Source: Streptomyces platensis (GTDB lineage: Bacteria > Actinomycetota > Actinomycetes > Streptomycetales > Streptomycetaceae). From it: a stretch of DNA of 64,000 bases. Location of the stretch: positions 4,216,001 to 4,280,000 of the forward strand of contig NZ_CP023691.1 in NCBI RefSeq assembly GCF_008704855.1. Reading direction: 5' to 3'. The notes beneath the pieces are model-generated. The model was not told the DNA's origin, ran no database searches, and saw nothing but the letters and a program-made list of their open reading frames with translations. Shown one piece after another: positions 53,044 through 61,026 of the stretch (positions are counted from its first letter, which is position 1; each line of letters opens with the position of its first letter). The position numbers were made by a program, and so were the translations under genes.

Positions 53044-53460
53044 ATGCCCTCTCGCCTGACCCGGACCGCCACCATGACCCTCCTCACTATGAGCCCGCTC
53101 GCCCTGCTGGCCGCCTGCGCGGGGAAGAGCGGCAGCGGCGGCAGCGGCGCGAAGTCGGGAGCCATCAGGGTCCAGGCCACGGATGACACCTGCAAGCTGT
53201 CCCGTACATCCGCACCGGCGGGGCCCGTCTCCTTCAAGGTCGTCAACGAGGGCAGCAGGATCACCGAGTTCTACCTCTACGCCCCGGACGGCAAGGTGGC
53301 CGGCGAGGTCGAGGGCATCGGCCCCGGCACGTCCCGCACCATGACCGTGAAGACCGACAAGGCGGGCTCCTACGCCACGGCCTGCAAGCCCGGCATGGTC
53401 GGCAACGGCATCCGGGGCGACTTCACCGTGACGGGGAAGAAGGAGCAGCGGCACAGCTGA
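53044..53460 (+). CDS. EfeO-type cupredoxin lipoprotein
   Basis: 138 residues from ATG 53044. Lipobox in SPLALLAACAG. The cupredoxin domain (VQATDDTCKLSRTSAPAGPVSFKVVNEGSRITEFYLYAPDGKVAGEVEGIGPG, ending YATACKPGMVGNGIRGDF) is that of the EfeO N-terminus, but the M75 peptidase domain is absent, so it is a stand-alone cupredoxin. It is divergent from the P19 gene and probably acts in the same iron/copper acquisition. Confidence 0.85.
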   Translation: MPSRLTRTATMTLLTMSPLALLAACAGKSGSGGSGAKSGAIRVQATDDTCKLSRTSAPAGPVSFKVVNEGSRITEFYLYAPDGKVAGEVEGIGPGTSRTMTVKTDKAGSYATACKPGMVGNGIRGDFTVTGKKEQRHS

Positions 53461-53478
53461 CCGCGCCTTCCACAGCGG

Positions 53479-53524
53479 TCACGGCCAGGATGGCCACCCC
53501 CCACAGGAGTCACCCTGGCCGTGA
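53479..53524 (+). terminator. Terminator of the cupredoxin gene
   Basis: An 11-bp stem TCACGGCCAGG / CCTGGCCGTGA around a 24-base loop, 18 bases after the stop. Confidence 0.75.
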
Positions 53525-53657
53525 TCGCGTCGTAGGGCGATCGCGCGCCCGTATGCGGTTCTGCGTCGCGGGACGCCGTAGCGTTACCCGGCCGAGCGAT
53601 ACGTCCGATAGGTGGGGCCCTGTGTGCAACGTCCAGTGGGGCCGGCCAAAGGTCCGG

Positions 53658-53864
53658 ATGCCCTCCACGCCGGAGAGCGAAGGGGCCGCCTTAAGCTTTG
53701 CGCTTCAACTGCTCCCCGCCGTCGCCGCGCTGGCCGGCTTCGCCATCCCCGGTGCCTACGCGGGCGAGAGCCAGGGGGAGGTCGAGATAAGCAATGTCGT
53801 CCTCGACGGCGGCAAGGACTTCGTGGTCGACACCTACGACAAGACCGTATTAGCCGTCTGTTAG
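53658..53864 (+). pseudogene. Truncated secreted-protein remnant with a TTA codon
   Basis: An open frame of 68 codons starts at ATG 53658 with a signal-like segment (FALQLLPAVAALAGFAIPGA) and the start of a beta domain (GEVEISNVVLDGGKDFVVDT). It then stops abruptly at 53862-53864. The last codons include a TTA leucine, rare in Streptomyces and read by the bldA tRNA. It looks like the first quarter of a secreted protein cut by deletion. Confidence 0.4.
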
Positions 53865-53939
53865 TGGAACGCCAATTCGATCTTGGAAGCTGATGATCGT
53901 CCGGGAGCAGGACGAGAGAACACAGCTACAGGAGATCCG

Positions 53940-54602
53940 ATGAGCACCGCCACCTTCACCCAGCGCTTCCGCGGCCGCGCCGGCCGCCGCCTCGCCACCG
54001 CCATCGTCGCCGCGGCGGCGCTGGGCCTGGGGGCCACGGCCTGCGGAGAAGACACCGGGGCGGCGGGCGCCGGGGGTTCCTCGGACTCTTCGGCCGCGTC
54101 CGGCGCACAGCACGCGCCGGACTCGGCCCGGCCCACGAACGGATCCTCCTCGGACAACTCCGGCTCGCAGGGTCAGAAGGGCTCGCAGGGCCCGTCCGGC
54201 TCGCAGGGTCAGAACGGCTCGCAGGGTCAGAACGGCGGCAAGTCCGCCAAGAGCGGTGGCGGGTCCGGCTCCGGCGGGGGCGGCGTCGCCCACGCGGGCA
54301 ACCGCCGCACGATCGTCGGCACGCTGGAGTACCTCGCGCCCGGCAAGCTGATCGTCAAGCCCCAGGGCGGCGGCACGGACCAGGCATTCTTCGTCGCCAA
54401 CGCCACCACGGTCCTCGGCGCGGCCGCGATCTGCTCCGATGACGCGGGCAGCGTGTCCATCGGCGGGGACGGCTACGGCACGTCGAAGTGCACCGTGGAA
54501 CAGCTGGAGAAGGCCGCGAAGACCGGCAGCGTGACCGTCCGCGTCACCATGGACACCAAGTCCGGCGCCGCCGAGACGGTCGAGGAGAAGTACCACCCGT
54601 AG
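53940..54602 (+). CDS. Gly/Ser/Gln-repeat lipoprotein
   Basis: 220 residues from ATG 53940 with GGAGAT upstream. Lipobox in GLGATACGE. A long low-complexity linker (about residues 35-115) has four GSQG(Q/P)-type units coded by near-identical DNA repeats (GGCTCGCAGGGTCAGAA). The C-terminal 100 residues form a small domain (RRTIVGTLEYLAPGKLIVKP, AAAICSDDAGS, KCTVEQLEKA) with two Cys. The function is unknown. Confidence 0.75.
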   Translation: MSTATFTQRFRGRAGRRLATAIVAAAALGLGATACGEDTGAAGAGGSSDSSAASGAQHAPDSARPTNGSSSDNSGSQGQKGSQGPSGSQGQNGSQGQNGGKSAKSGGGSGSGGGGVAHAGNRRTIVGTLEYLAPGKLIVKPQGGGTDQAFFVANATTVLGAAAICSDDAGSVSIGGDGYGTSKCTVEQLEKAAKTGSVTVRVTMDTKSGAAETVEEKYHP

Positions 54603-54634
54603 CCACCCGTAACCGTCCGTAAGCCTCTTCGTGG

Positions 54635-55027
54635 CTACTGCTCCGCGGCGGTGCTGAGGGTGTCCCGGTGCTGGGGCAGAACGGACCGCACCGACTCCGG
54701 GGACCGGCCCAGTACGGTCGTCCCGTCGTCGGCGGTGATGATCGGCCGCTGGATCAACGCGGGGTGGGCGGCCAGCGTCTCGATCCACCGGGTGCGGTCC
54801 GCCGCTTCGCGCGGCCAGGTCGCCAGGGCCAGTTCGGCGGCAATCGGTTCGCCGAGGCGGGTGATGTCCCACGGCTCCAGGGCCAGGCGCCGCAGGACCG
54901 CGTCGAGTTCGTCCGCCGTCGGCGGCTCTTCCAGGTAGTGCCGCACCGTGTACTGCGCGTCTTCGGCGTCGAGCAGCGAGAGCGCCGAACGGCACTTGGA
55001 ACAGGCGGGGTTGATCCAGATTTCCAT
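54635..55027 (-). CDS. ArsC/Spx-family reductase-like protein
   Basis: 130 residues. The thioredoxin-like ArsC fold starts MEIWINPACSKCRSALSLLD with CSKC, then YLEEPPTADELDAVLRRL and a late RPIITADDGTTVLGRSPESV. Members are glutaredoxin-type arsenate reductases or related proteins; no ars genes adjoin. It is the last gene of the DUF2231 - membrane protein - folE - this gene group, 53 bases after folE. Confidence 0.87.
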   Translation of the reverse strand: MEIWINPACSKCRSALSLLDAEDAQYTVRHYLEEPPTADELDAVLRRLALEPWDITRLGEPIAAELALATWPREAADRTRWIETLAAHPALIQRPIITADDGTTVLGRSPESVRSVLPQHRDTLSTAAEQ

Positions 55028-55080
55028 GGGGTGGGTGTCTTTCGGTTCTGTCCGGCGAAGCGGTGCCCCGCCGGGTGAGG

Positions 55081-55731
55081 TCAGGTGAGGCCGGCCAGGG
55101 CCAGGAATTCGCCGCGCGAGCGTGCGTCGTTGCGCAGGGTTCCCAGGAGGGTGGAGGTCAGGGTGCTGGAGCCGGTGGCCTGCACGCCGCGCAGGGTCAT
55201 ACAGCTGTGTTCGGCTTCGATGACGACGCCCACGCCCTTGGGCTCCAGTTGGGTCTGGAGCCAGTCGGCGACCTGTTTGGTGAGGCGTTCCTGGACTTGC
55301 GGACGGCAGGCGAAGTGCTCGACGACGCGGGCGAGTTTCGACAGGCCGAGGATGCGCCGGCCGGGCAGGTAGCCGACGTGGGCGGTGCCGACGAACGGCA
55401 GCAGATGGTGTTCGCACACCGAGCGCACGGGGATGCTGCGGGCCAGGACGAGCTCGTCATAGCCCTCGTCGTTGGGGAAGGTCGTCAGGTCGAACGGGCG
55501 GGGGCTGAACAGTTCGGCGTAGGCGCGGGCCATCCGCCCCGGCGTTCCCCGCAAGCTCTCGGTTTCGGTGCTGATGCCGAGTGCGTGCAGGAACTGTCCG
55601 GCGGCGCGTTCGGCGGCGGCCAGGTCGACGGCGTCGGTTTCCTGGACCACGCGCAGCGCGGGCTGTGCGGGTGCGGGTATGCCGGAGTCGCCGGGCGCCA
55701 GGTGCAGGGCGGTGTGGGGATGCTGGGTCAT
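55081..55731 (-). CDS. folE: GTP cyclohydrolase I
   Basis: 216 residues from ATG 55731, one base after the previous gene. Zinc enzyme converting GTP to dihydroneopterin triphosphate: SIPVRSVCEHHLLPFVGTAHVGYLP (zinc Cys/His), GLSKLARVVEHFACRPQVQERLT, and EAEHSCMTLRGV with the second zinc Cys. It is in an accessory operon rather than beside other folate genes, so it is probably a second copy, for folate or a pterin/deazapurine product. Confidence 0.93.
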   Translation of the reverse strand: MTQHPHTALHLAPGDSGIPAPAQPALRVVQETDAVDLAAAERAAGQFLHALGISTETESLRGTPGRMARAYAELFSPRPFDLTTFPNDEGYDELVLARSIPVRSVCEHHLLPFVGTAHVGYLPGRRILGLSKLARVVEHFACRPQVQERLTKQVADWLQTQLEPKGVGVVIEAEHSCMTLRGVQATGSSTLTSTLLGTLRNDARSRGEFLALAGLT

Positions 55732-55732
55732 G

Positions 55733-56167
55733 TCAGCTGCCACCGATCTTGAGGGCGGTGAGCAGGACCAGGACCACGGTGACGACGGCGAAGAGGCCGT
55801 GGCCTGCGACCACCGGTACGGGGAAGTACCGCTCGGCGGGCTCGGGCTGCTGCCCCGCGGCTGCTCCGGTGGCCGCGGTGGTACGGGCCCGGTGGACCGG
55901 GAGCCAGCGCGCCAGCATCGTGAAGCCGAGCAGGGCGACGGGCACCAGGAGACCGAAGGCGGTCCAGGCCAGGGCGGCCTTTTCTGTGAGCACGTAGCCG
56001 ATCCAGACGACCAGGCCGACCGCGGCGAGCGCGAAGTGCCCGAAGAGGACGGGGACCGGCAGGCGGCTGTGGCCGGCCTTGGCTCCGCCGCGGGAGAGCC
56101 AGCTGCCGAGCATGTAGAAGCCGCCGAGAGCGGTGATCACCCAGGCGATCAGTGCGGCGATGTCCAT
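55733..56167 (-). CDS. Four-helix membrane protein
   Basis: 144 residues from ATG 56167 with AAGGAG upstream. Four hydrophobic helices (LIAWVITALGGFYML, LFGHFALAAVGLVVWI, AFGLLVPVALLGFTML, AGHGLFAVVTVVLVLLTAL) with His in two of them (FGHFALAA, VAGHGLFA), as in heme or quinone membrane proteins. I do not recognise the family. It lies between the DUF2231 gene and folE. Confidence 0.75.
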   Translation of the reverse strand: MDIAALIAWVITALGGFYMLGSWLSRGGAKAGHSRLPVPVLFGHFALAAVGLVVWIGYVLTEKAALAWTAFGLLVPVALLGFTMLARWLPVHRARTTAATGAAAGQQPEPAERYFPVPVVAGHGLFAVVTVVLVLLTALKIGGS

Positions 56168-56237
56168 GAGGACTCCTTGTGGTGAAGGGCGAACCCACCG
56201 CGGCCGCGACTGCGCGCGACCACGCTGGTGAAGGTGA

Positions 56238-56781
56238 TCAGCCGGTTGGGTCCGGCGGGCGGTGGGTGGCGACGAAGCCCTCGGCCTGGGTGCTCTCGTC
56301 GGCGACCCGCACGCCGTAGCGGTAGGCGAGCTTTCCGCCCAGGTAGCCGGAGACGCCCAGGGCCGCGAGGCTCACCGCGTTCAGCGCGAGCATTCCGCCT
56401 CCGACGCCGGCATCGTGCCGGTGACCGGCGTCCCGCCACCGGAAATTGGCCGCGTAGGCGGCGGTGACCAGCAGGTTCAGCGTCATATGGACGAGGCCGA
56501 CGCGGAACGCCCGGGTTCCCGGCGGAATGGCGAACAGGTCCAGGAAGCCGACCAGGGCCGCGGCCAGTGCGCCGAGCACCCCGAGCGCGATCAGCCACCT
56601 CGCCCCCCCGGACCAGGAAGTCCGGATCACGTACGAGACGCGAGGCGATGTCGAAGACCAGGCTGCCCACCCATGCCCCGATCGGAACGGTGACCAGGAT
56701 CGGGTGGAAGGGGTGCCCGTACGGTCCGGCCAGCGCGGCACTCACCGGCCGCTTGGCCTGCTCAGGCGACGGATCCACCAT
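56238..56781 (-). pseudogene. DUF2231 membrane protein with a frameshift in a G7 run
   Basis: ATG 56781 (GGAGG eight bases upstream) reads MVDPSPEQAKRPVSAALAGP through VTVPIGAWVGSLVFDIASRL to FLVRGG. The frame is then lost at seven consecutive Gs (56603-56609 on the plus strand). In the next frame it continues ARWLIALGVLGALAAALVGF to the stop at 56238, with the remaining DUF2231 helices. Removing one G restores one protein of about 181 residues. It may be a sequencing error, a recent mutation or a slippage switch. Confidence 0.75.
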
Positions 56782-56800
56782 GACGACCACCTCCAGTTTC

Positions 56801-56816
56801 ACCAACAAATCTTGGT
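56801..56816. promoter_or_regulatory. Inverted repeat ACCAA-N6-TTGGT, candidate operator
   Basis: Perfect five-base arms in an AT-rich patch between the divergent DUF2231 gene and the SufR-like regulator gene; it probably binds that regulator. Confidence 0.5.
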
Positions 56817-56911
56817 CTTATTCATCGGAGCCGTCAAGGTGCCCAGCTCGGCACCGCCTCGCACGGAGGTTCGCTGGTTGCACCTATCGGTGTACGCGTT
56901 ACCGTGGAGCG

Positions 56912-57634
56912 GTGACCTCTGACGCAACGCCGCAGGCTCCCGCAGGTGACGCCGCGATCGAATCCGTCAGCGTCCTCGGCGAGGACTCCCGGCGGCAGAT
57001 GTTCGCGTTCATCCGGCGCCAGCGCCGCCCCGTGACCCGGGACGAGGCAGCCGCCAGCGTGGGCATCTCGCGCAAGCTCGCGGCCTTCCACCTCGACAAG
57101 CTCGTCGACGCCGGCCTGCTGCGCGCCCGGTACGGATCACCCGGCGGGATCCGGAAGGTCGGCCGTCAGCCCAAGGTCTACGAACCCACCGACAGTCATA
57201 TCCACGTCAGCATCCCCGACCGCCGTCACGAACTGCTGGCGGACCTCCTGATGGAGGCCGTCCTGACCGAGGACGACGGCGAATCCGCGACCCACGCAGC
57301 CCTGCGCACCGCCGGCCGGCGCGGCCGCGAACTGGGCGAGAGCGAGCGGAAAGAGACCCGTCCCGGCCGGCTCGGCGCGGAACGCGGACTGAGCGTCTGC
57401 GAGCGGATGCTCGACCAGCACGGCTTCGAGCCCGTCCGTGAGACCCCCACCCAACTCCGGCTGCACAACTGCCCGTTCCACCCGCTGGCGGCCAAGGCCC
57501 CCGACCTGGTGTGCGGCATGAATCACGCCTTCATCACCGGCTACCTGGAGGGCCTGGAGGTCAGCAGCGTGGAGGCGACGCTCGCCCCGCGCCCCGGGGA
57601 GTGCTGCGTCCAGCTGGGCCCGGCCAAGGGGTGA
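56912..57634 (+). CDS. SufR-like winged-helix regulator with C-terminal cysteines
   Basis: 240 residues from GTG 56912. The N-terminal ArsR-like HTH is RQMFAFIRRQRRPVTRDEAA with ISRKLAAFHLDKLVDAGLL. The C-terminal half has NCPFHPLAAKAPDLVC (two Cys 14 residues apart) and a late ECCVQ, the spacing of Fe-S ligands in SufR-type proteins. It is divergent from the DUF2231-folE-arsC group and probably controls it, perhaps in response to redox or iron-sulfur status. Confidence 0.85.
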   Translation: MTSDATPQAPAGDAAIESVSVLGEDSRRQMFAFIRRQRRPVTRDEAAASVGISRKLAAFHLDKLVDAGLLRARYGSPGGIRKVGRQPKVYEPTDSHIHVSIPDRRHELLADLLMEAVLTEDDGESATHAALRTAGRRGRELGESERKETRPGRLGAERGLSVCERMLDQHGFEPVRETPTQLRLHNCPFHPLAAKAPDLVCGMNHAFITGYLEGLEVSSVEATLAPRPGECCVQLGPAKG

Positions 57635-57732
57635 GGGCTCAGCCCTGATCGGGTTGCCTCGCCGCCCGCCGAACAGCGCACCTGGAGTCCCGCACCCTCG
57701 TGTGCCCCCGTCGCACCGCACTACCTTGCACC

Positions 57733-57749
57733 GCACTACCCTGTAGTGC
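57733..57749. promoter_or_regulatory. Operator-like inverted repeat GCACTAC-N3-GTAGTGC before PadR gene
   Basis: Perfect seven-base arms 29 bases before the PadR start. The left arm lies in a direct repeat (GCACCGCACTACC occurs twice). It is probably the PadR autoregulatory site. Confidence 0.65.
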
Positions 57750-57777
57750 ATGACTCTTGCTGTGTAAGGTACTGGCC

Positions 57778-58125
57778 ATGGAAGAGACGTCCTCCCCCCG
57801 CGCCCAGTGGCTGCGAGGGGTGCTGGATATGTGCCTGCTGGCCCTGATGGCGGAGGCCCCGGTCTACGGCTACGAGATGACCGTCCGGCTCGCCAAGGCC
57901 GGGCTCGATGTCGCGGACGGTTCGATCTACCCGGCGCTGGCGCGCTTGCGCAAACGCGAGCTGGTCACGGTCGAACGCCGCAGCGGGGGCGGGGGCCCGG
58001 CCCGTACCTACTACATGCCCAGCGAAGCGGGGATGCGGATGCTCCGGTCGTCGAGACGCGACTGGGGCGAATTCGCGACGAGCATCCACACCATCATCGG
58101 CCCACCTGCGCGGGAGGAATCATGA
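57778..58125 (+). CDS. PadR-family regulator (short form)
   Basis: 115 residues from ATG 57778. The PadR winged helix has LRGVLDMCLLALMAEAPVYGYEM, LDVADGSIYPALARLRKRELV and a YYMPSEAG wing/end. Its stop overlaps the next gene (ATGA), the common PadR plus membrane-partner pair. It probably represses this two-gene operon. Confidence 0.93.
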   Translation: MEETSSPRAQWLRGVLDMCLLALMAEAPVYGYEMTVRLAKAGLDVADGSIYPALARLRKRELVTVERRSGGGGPARTYYMPSEAGMRMLRSSRRDWGEFATSIHTIIGPPAREES

Positions 58126-58838
58126 CACTGACCGTCGACGACGCGATACACACGGCCACGGAGACCTGGCGCCGCCTCGGCGTCGAACGGGCGGCGGCCG
58201 AGGAGATGGCCGAGGAGCTGGCCGCGGATCTGACTGCCGCCTCGTCGGACGGCCGGTCGGTCGCCGACTACATGGGCGGGGACGTCGAGGCGCTGGCCAC
58301 CTCCTGGGCGGACGAACGCGGCCTGGTGCCGGTGCGCCCGCATCTGAAGGAGACCGCCGTCGCGGCGGCCCAGGGCGCCGTGCTGCCCGCCCTTGCCGCC
58401 CTCGCCTTTTGGTTCGTGAACGTGTCCCACCTCCTGGACCCCAGCAGCGAATCCATGACGACCACGCTCGACGGGCATGTGGTGCGGGAGATACGTCATT
58501 TCCCCAATCCCGGCGTTCCTTTGATGTGGGTGGGCTTGCCCATATGCGTGGTTGCCGCCTTCTTCTTGATCCGGCGTGCCGTGCGCGGGACGCTCCAGTA
58601 CCACCACGCCCCCGCGATCGAAGCGACCATGCGGAACCTGACCAAGGCGCTTCCCGCCATTCTCGCGGCAGCGGCCGTACTGGCCGTCGCGATCTGTTAC
58701 TTCGGGGACCGCGTGATCGGGACCTACCAGATCTTGTTCATCGCCCCCATGGCGCCGGCCGCGATGATCGGCACCGCCGCAGCCGGCGCCGCCTGGGTCC
58801 GGGACCGCACCTGCCCGCCGGTGACCGCCGGCAGTTGA
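58122..58838 (+). CDS. PadR-coupled membrane protein (DUF1700/DUF1048-like arrangement)
   Basis: 238 residues. The N-terminal about 80 residues are a soluble helical domain (WRRLGVERAAAEEMAEELAADL), followed by four to five membrane helices. The four-base overlap with the PadR gene implies one regulatory unit. I do not recognise the exact family; such partners often occur next to PadR regulators in Gram-positive bacteria. Confidence 0.82.
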   Translation: MTLTVDDAIHTATETWRRLGVERAAAEEMAEELAADLTAASSDGRSVADYMGGDVEALATSWADERGLVPVRPHLKETAVAAAQGAVLPALAALAFWFVNVSHLLDPSSESMTTTLDGHVVREIRHFPNPGVPLMWVGLPICVVAAFFLIRRAVRGTLQYHHAPAIEATMRNLTKALPAILAAAAVLAVAICYFGDRVIGTYQILFIAPMAPAAMIGTAAAGAAWVRDRTCPPVTAGS

Positions 58839-58846
58839 ACCCCGTC

Positions 58847-58882
58847 GCTCAGGGGACACGGGGCGGGCTGCGCCCCCTGAGC
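58847..58882. terminator. Terminator between convergent genes
   Basis: GCTCAGGGG / CCCCCTGAGC stem between the PadR-coupled gene and the minus-strand gene ending at 58897. Confidence 0.75.
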
Positions 58883-58896
58883 TCGGCCAGGCACCG

Positions 58897-59433
58897 TCAG
58901 AGGCGTCGCAGCCAGGCGGCTGCGCCATGGCCGACGGCCAGGTAAATCAGCGCGGGGAGGCCGTAGTTGAAGAAGACCCGCAGCCCTTCCGTGTCCATCA
59001 TGAAGATGTCCTGCGACCAGCCGGCGAGCCAGTCGGCCATACCGTGCACGAAGTCGACGAAGACATTCGCGTGATTGGCTTCGAGCAGATACAGCAGGAT
59101 CCACAGCCCGAGAAATCCCGCGGCGATATCCGCGAGGCTGTGAATGATCAAAGCGAGTCGATCCGCTCCGACACCTCTCCGGTTTCCTCGCCCACTTCCC
59201 CTGCTGGCTTGGGGGGCCGGCGGCGGAACGGCGTTGTACGGATCCGCGGGGGCGGGAGGGTACGGCGAAGGTGAATTGCTGGGATACGGAGCGTGCGCCC
59301 CGGCATTCGGCAGCGGAGCCGTATCACCAGCCTCCGGCGGGTGTGATCCACCGCGGTAGGGAGAGTGCGAACTGGGGCCGTATGGACGGTTTTGCGGTGC
59401 GCCGTCATTGAGGTAACTCACGGTGCCGCGCAT
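58897..59433 (-). CDS. Pro-rich membrane protein
   Basis: 178 residues from ATG 59433 with GGCGGGAA upstream. About 90 N-terminal residues are rich in Pro, Tyr, Ser and Gly (PYPSNSPSPYPPAPADPYN). Two to three membrane helices follow (LALIIHSLADIAAGFLGLWI, ..., LPALIYLAVGHGAAAW). No family is recognised. Confidence 0.72.
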   Translation of the reverse strand: MRGTVSYLNDGAPQNRPYGPSSHSPYRGGSHPPEAGDTAPLPNAGAHAPYPSNSPSPYPPAPADPYNAVPPPAPQASRGSGRGNRRGVGADRLALIIHSLADIAAGFLGLWILLYLLEANHANVFVDFVHGMADWLAGWSQDIFMMDTEGLRVFFNYGLPALIYLAVGHGAAAWLRRL

Positions 59434-59805
59434 TTCCCGCCGGCCGATTCTGAAACTCCCTTCACGGCTATTTCACATCGTTGTTCTTGGCCCGCCACTT
59501 CGCAGTCGGCAGGCCGATGACACGGGCGGCCCGACTGGGGGCCGCCCGCGCCACGCACGGCGATTTGAAGCGGGGGGACCGCAATCATCAAGGCACCGCG
59601 CGACCGAAAACGATCGGCACCACCCACTGCGGCGCGCCGCGCGAAAGTGTCACACCCGGCTGCGGCCCGGGCCCCTGCACAGGCCCCGACGCACCAAGGA
59701 CGGAGCCGCGCACGGCGTCCCGGCACGGCCGACGAGGCCACGGCGGGAGCGGCGGACTCCACCGGCGCCTCCACCGCCGAACGAGCGGTGGAGAGCCGGC
59801 GCCCG
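59434..59805. other. Intergenic region with a terminator
   Basis: About 370 bases without a supported gene. A hairpin CGGGCGGC / GCCGCCCG (59523-59548) lies downstream of the minus-strand gene ending at 59806. The rest probably holds the promoter for the Pro-rich membrane protein. Confidence 0.5.
59523..59548 (-). terminator. Terminator of the 374-residue hypothetical gene
   Basis: Eight-base GC arms, loop of about ten bases, about 260 bases after the stop. Confidence 0.45.
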
Positions 59806-60930
59806 CTACGCCGAACTCTCCCGTCCCCCGGCTTCATCAGCCGCGTACGGGTGGACGAAGCACCTTTCATCGAATGGCGTGAACCAGCGATCGACGTCCA
59901 ACGACCCGCCTTCCGACGTCGCTGCGCCGGTTTCCTCGTCGCCACCCCCGGCCGTCTCGTACCGCAGCTCGTCATCGACTTCGCCAAGCATCTCACCCGC
60001 AAAGGCTTCCCAGGCGGCGGCGACCCCGTCGCTCAAAAGGCCGTAGCCATCCAGCACCACCCCGGCCTCCCGCAGCAGGAAATTCAGCAGGAATTGCTCG
60101 GCCACACAGCCCAATTGCATGAAGTCGTCGCGGGTGAGGCGTGCGGTGAGCGAGACGGCGGTGACGAGGAAGCGGCGGGCGAAAAGGACGGTGTATTGCT
60201 CGGCGAACTGTTCCGGCAGATCGTCGAGGTACCAAACGAGCCCGTCGCATTCCTCGACGGACTTCTTCGCTTCGCTGAGCGTCTGCACATCGTGGAAAAG
60301 CTGGTCCACCAGGAGATCGATGGCGTACACCAAGGCCCCGGCGGCCAGTTCCGCGTGTTCCCGGTCGACGCCGGACTCCTCGTCGTCCTCGCACCAGCCG
60401 AAGGAGTCGAGCCCGAATGCGGTGAGGCGAGGCGCCATGGCGCGGACCGTGGCACGCATCGCTTCGACCTCTTCGCCGGGAAGCCGCACCGCCGTGGCCT
60501 CGGCCCGCGCCTCAGCGTGTTGAGCAGCGCGTACCACCGGATCGGCCGGCGGCGCGTCCGGGCCGTCCGCGGCATCCAGACTCTGCTGAGCGAATTCCGG
60601 GTGCAGCTCGACCTCGCACTTGGTGATCTGCCATTCGCTGAGCAACTCCGACTGCTCCAGGACCTCGCCCACGACTTCCCGCATCGCGTCCTCGGCGACC
60701 TCCAGGGCAGGCGCATCCACGAACAGCTTCAGCAGGACCCCACCGGGGTGAGCGGCCAGGATGGAATCGAAGATCTCGATTTCCACGTCGCCCGGCCCCT
60801 CGACGGCCTCGATCGCATCGAGGCCCTTCCGGAGCAGGAAGATGACACCCTCCCGCTGAAGAGCGTCCAGTTCCGCTGCACCGGCCGGAAGGCGCGTGTC
60901 CACGCTCACCACATATGTCACGCGGCCCAT
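59806..60930 (-). CDS. Acidic hypothetical protein
   Basis: 374 residues from ATG 60930 (MGRVTYVVSVDTRLP). It is acidic and mainly helical, rich in Glu, Asp, Ala and Leu (VLEQSELLSEWQITKCEVEL, ECDGLVWYLDDLPEQFAEQY), without signal peptide or membrane helix. I recognise no domain. The coding pattern is strong along the whole length, so it is a real gene. Confidence 0.8.
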   Translation of the reverse strand: MGRVTYVVSVDTRLPAGAAELDALQREGVIFLLRKGLDAIEAVEGPGDVEIEIFDSILAAHPGGVLLKLFVDAPALEVAEDAMREVVGEVLEQSELLSEWQITKCEVELHPEFAQQSLDAADGPDAPPADPVVRAAQHAEARAEATAVRLPGEEVEAMRATVRAMAPRLTAFGLDSFGWCEDDEESGVDREHAELAAGALVYAIDLLVDQLFHDVQTLSEAKKSVEECDGLVWYLDDLPEQFAEQYTVLFARRFLVTAVSLTARLTRDDFMQLGCVAEQFLLNFLLREAGVVLDGYGLLSDGVAAAWEAFAGEMLGEVDDELRYETAGGGDEETGAATSEGGSLDVDRWFTPFDERCFVHPYAADEAGGRESSA

Positions 60931-61026
60931 CGTGCCGGAGCGCCACTGCTCAGCGCGCGGGAATTCGTTTCTCTTCCACCGTCGGGACCTACCGCTGCCC
61001 GGCGGCACTTCCCGTTTCCGGTGCCG

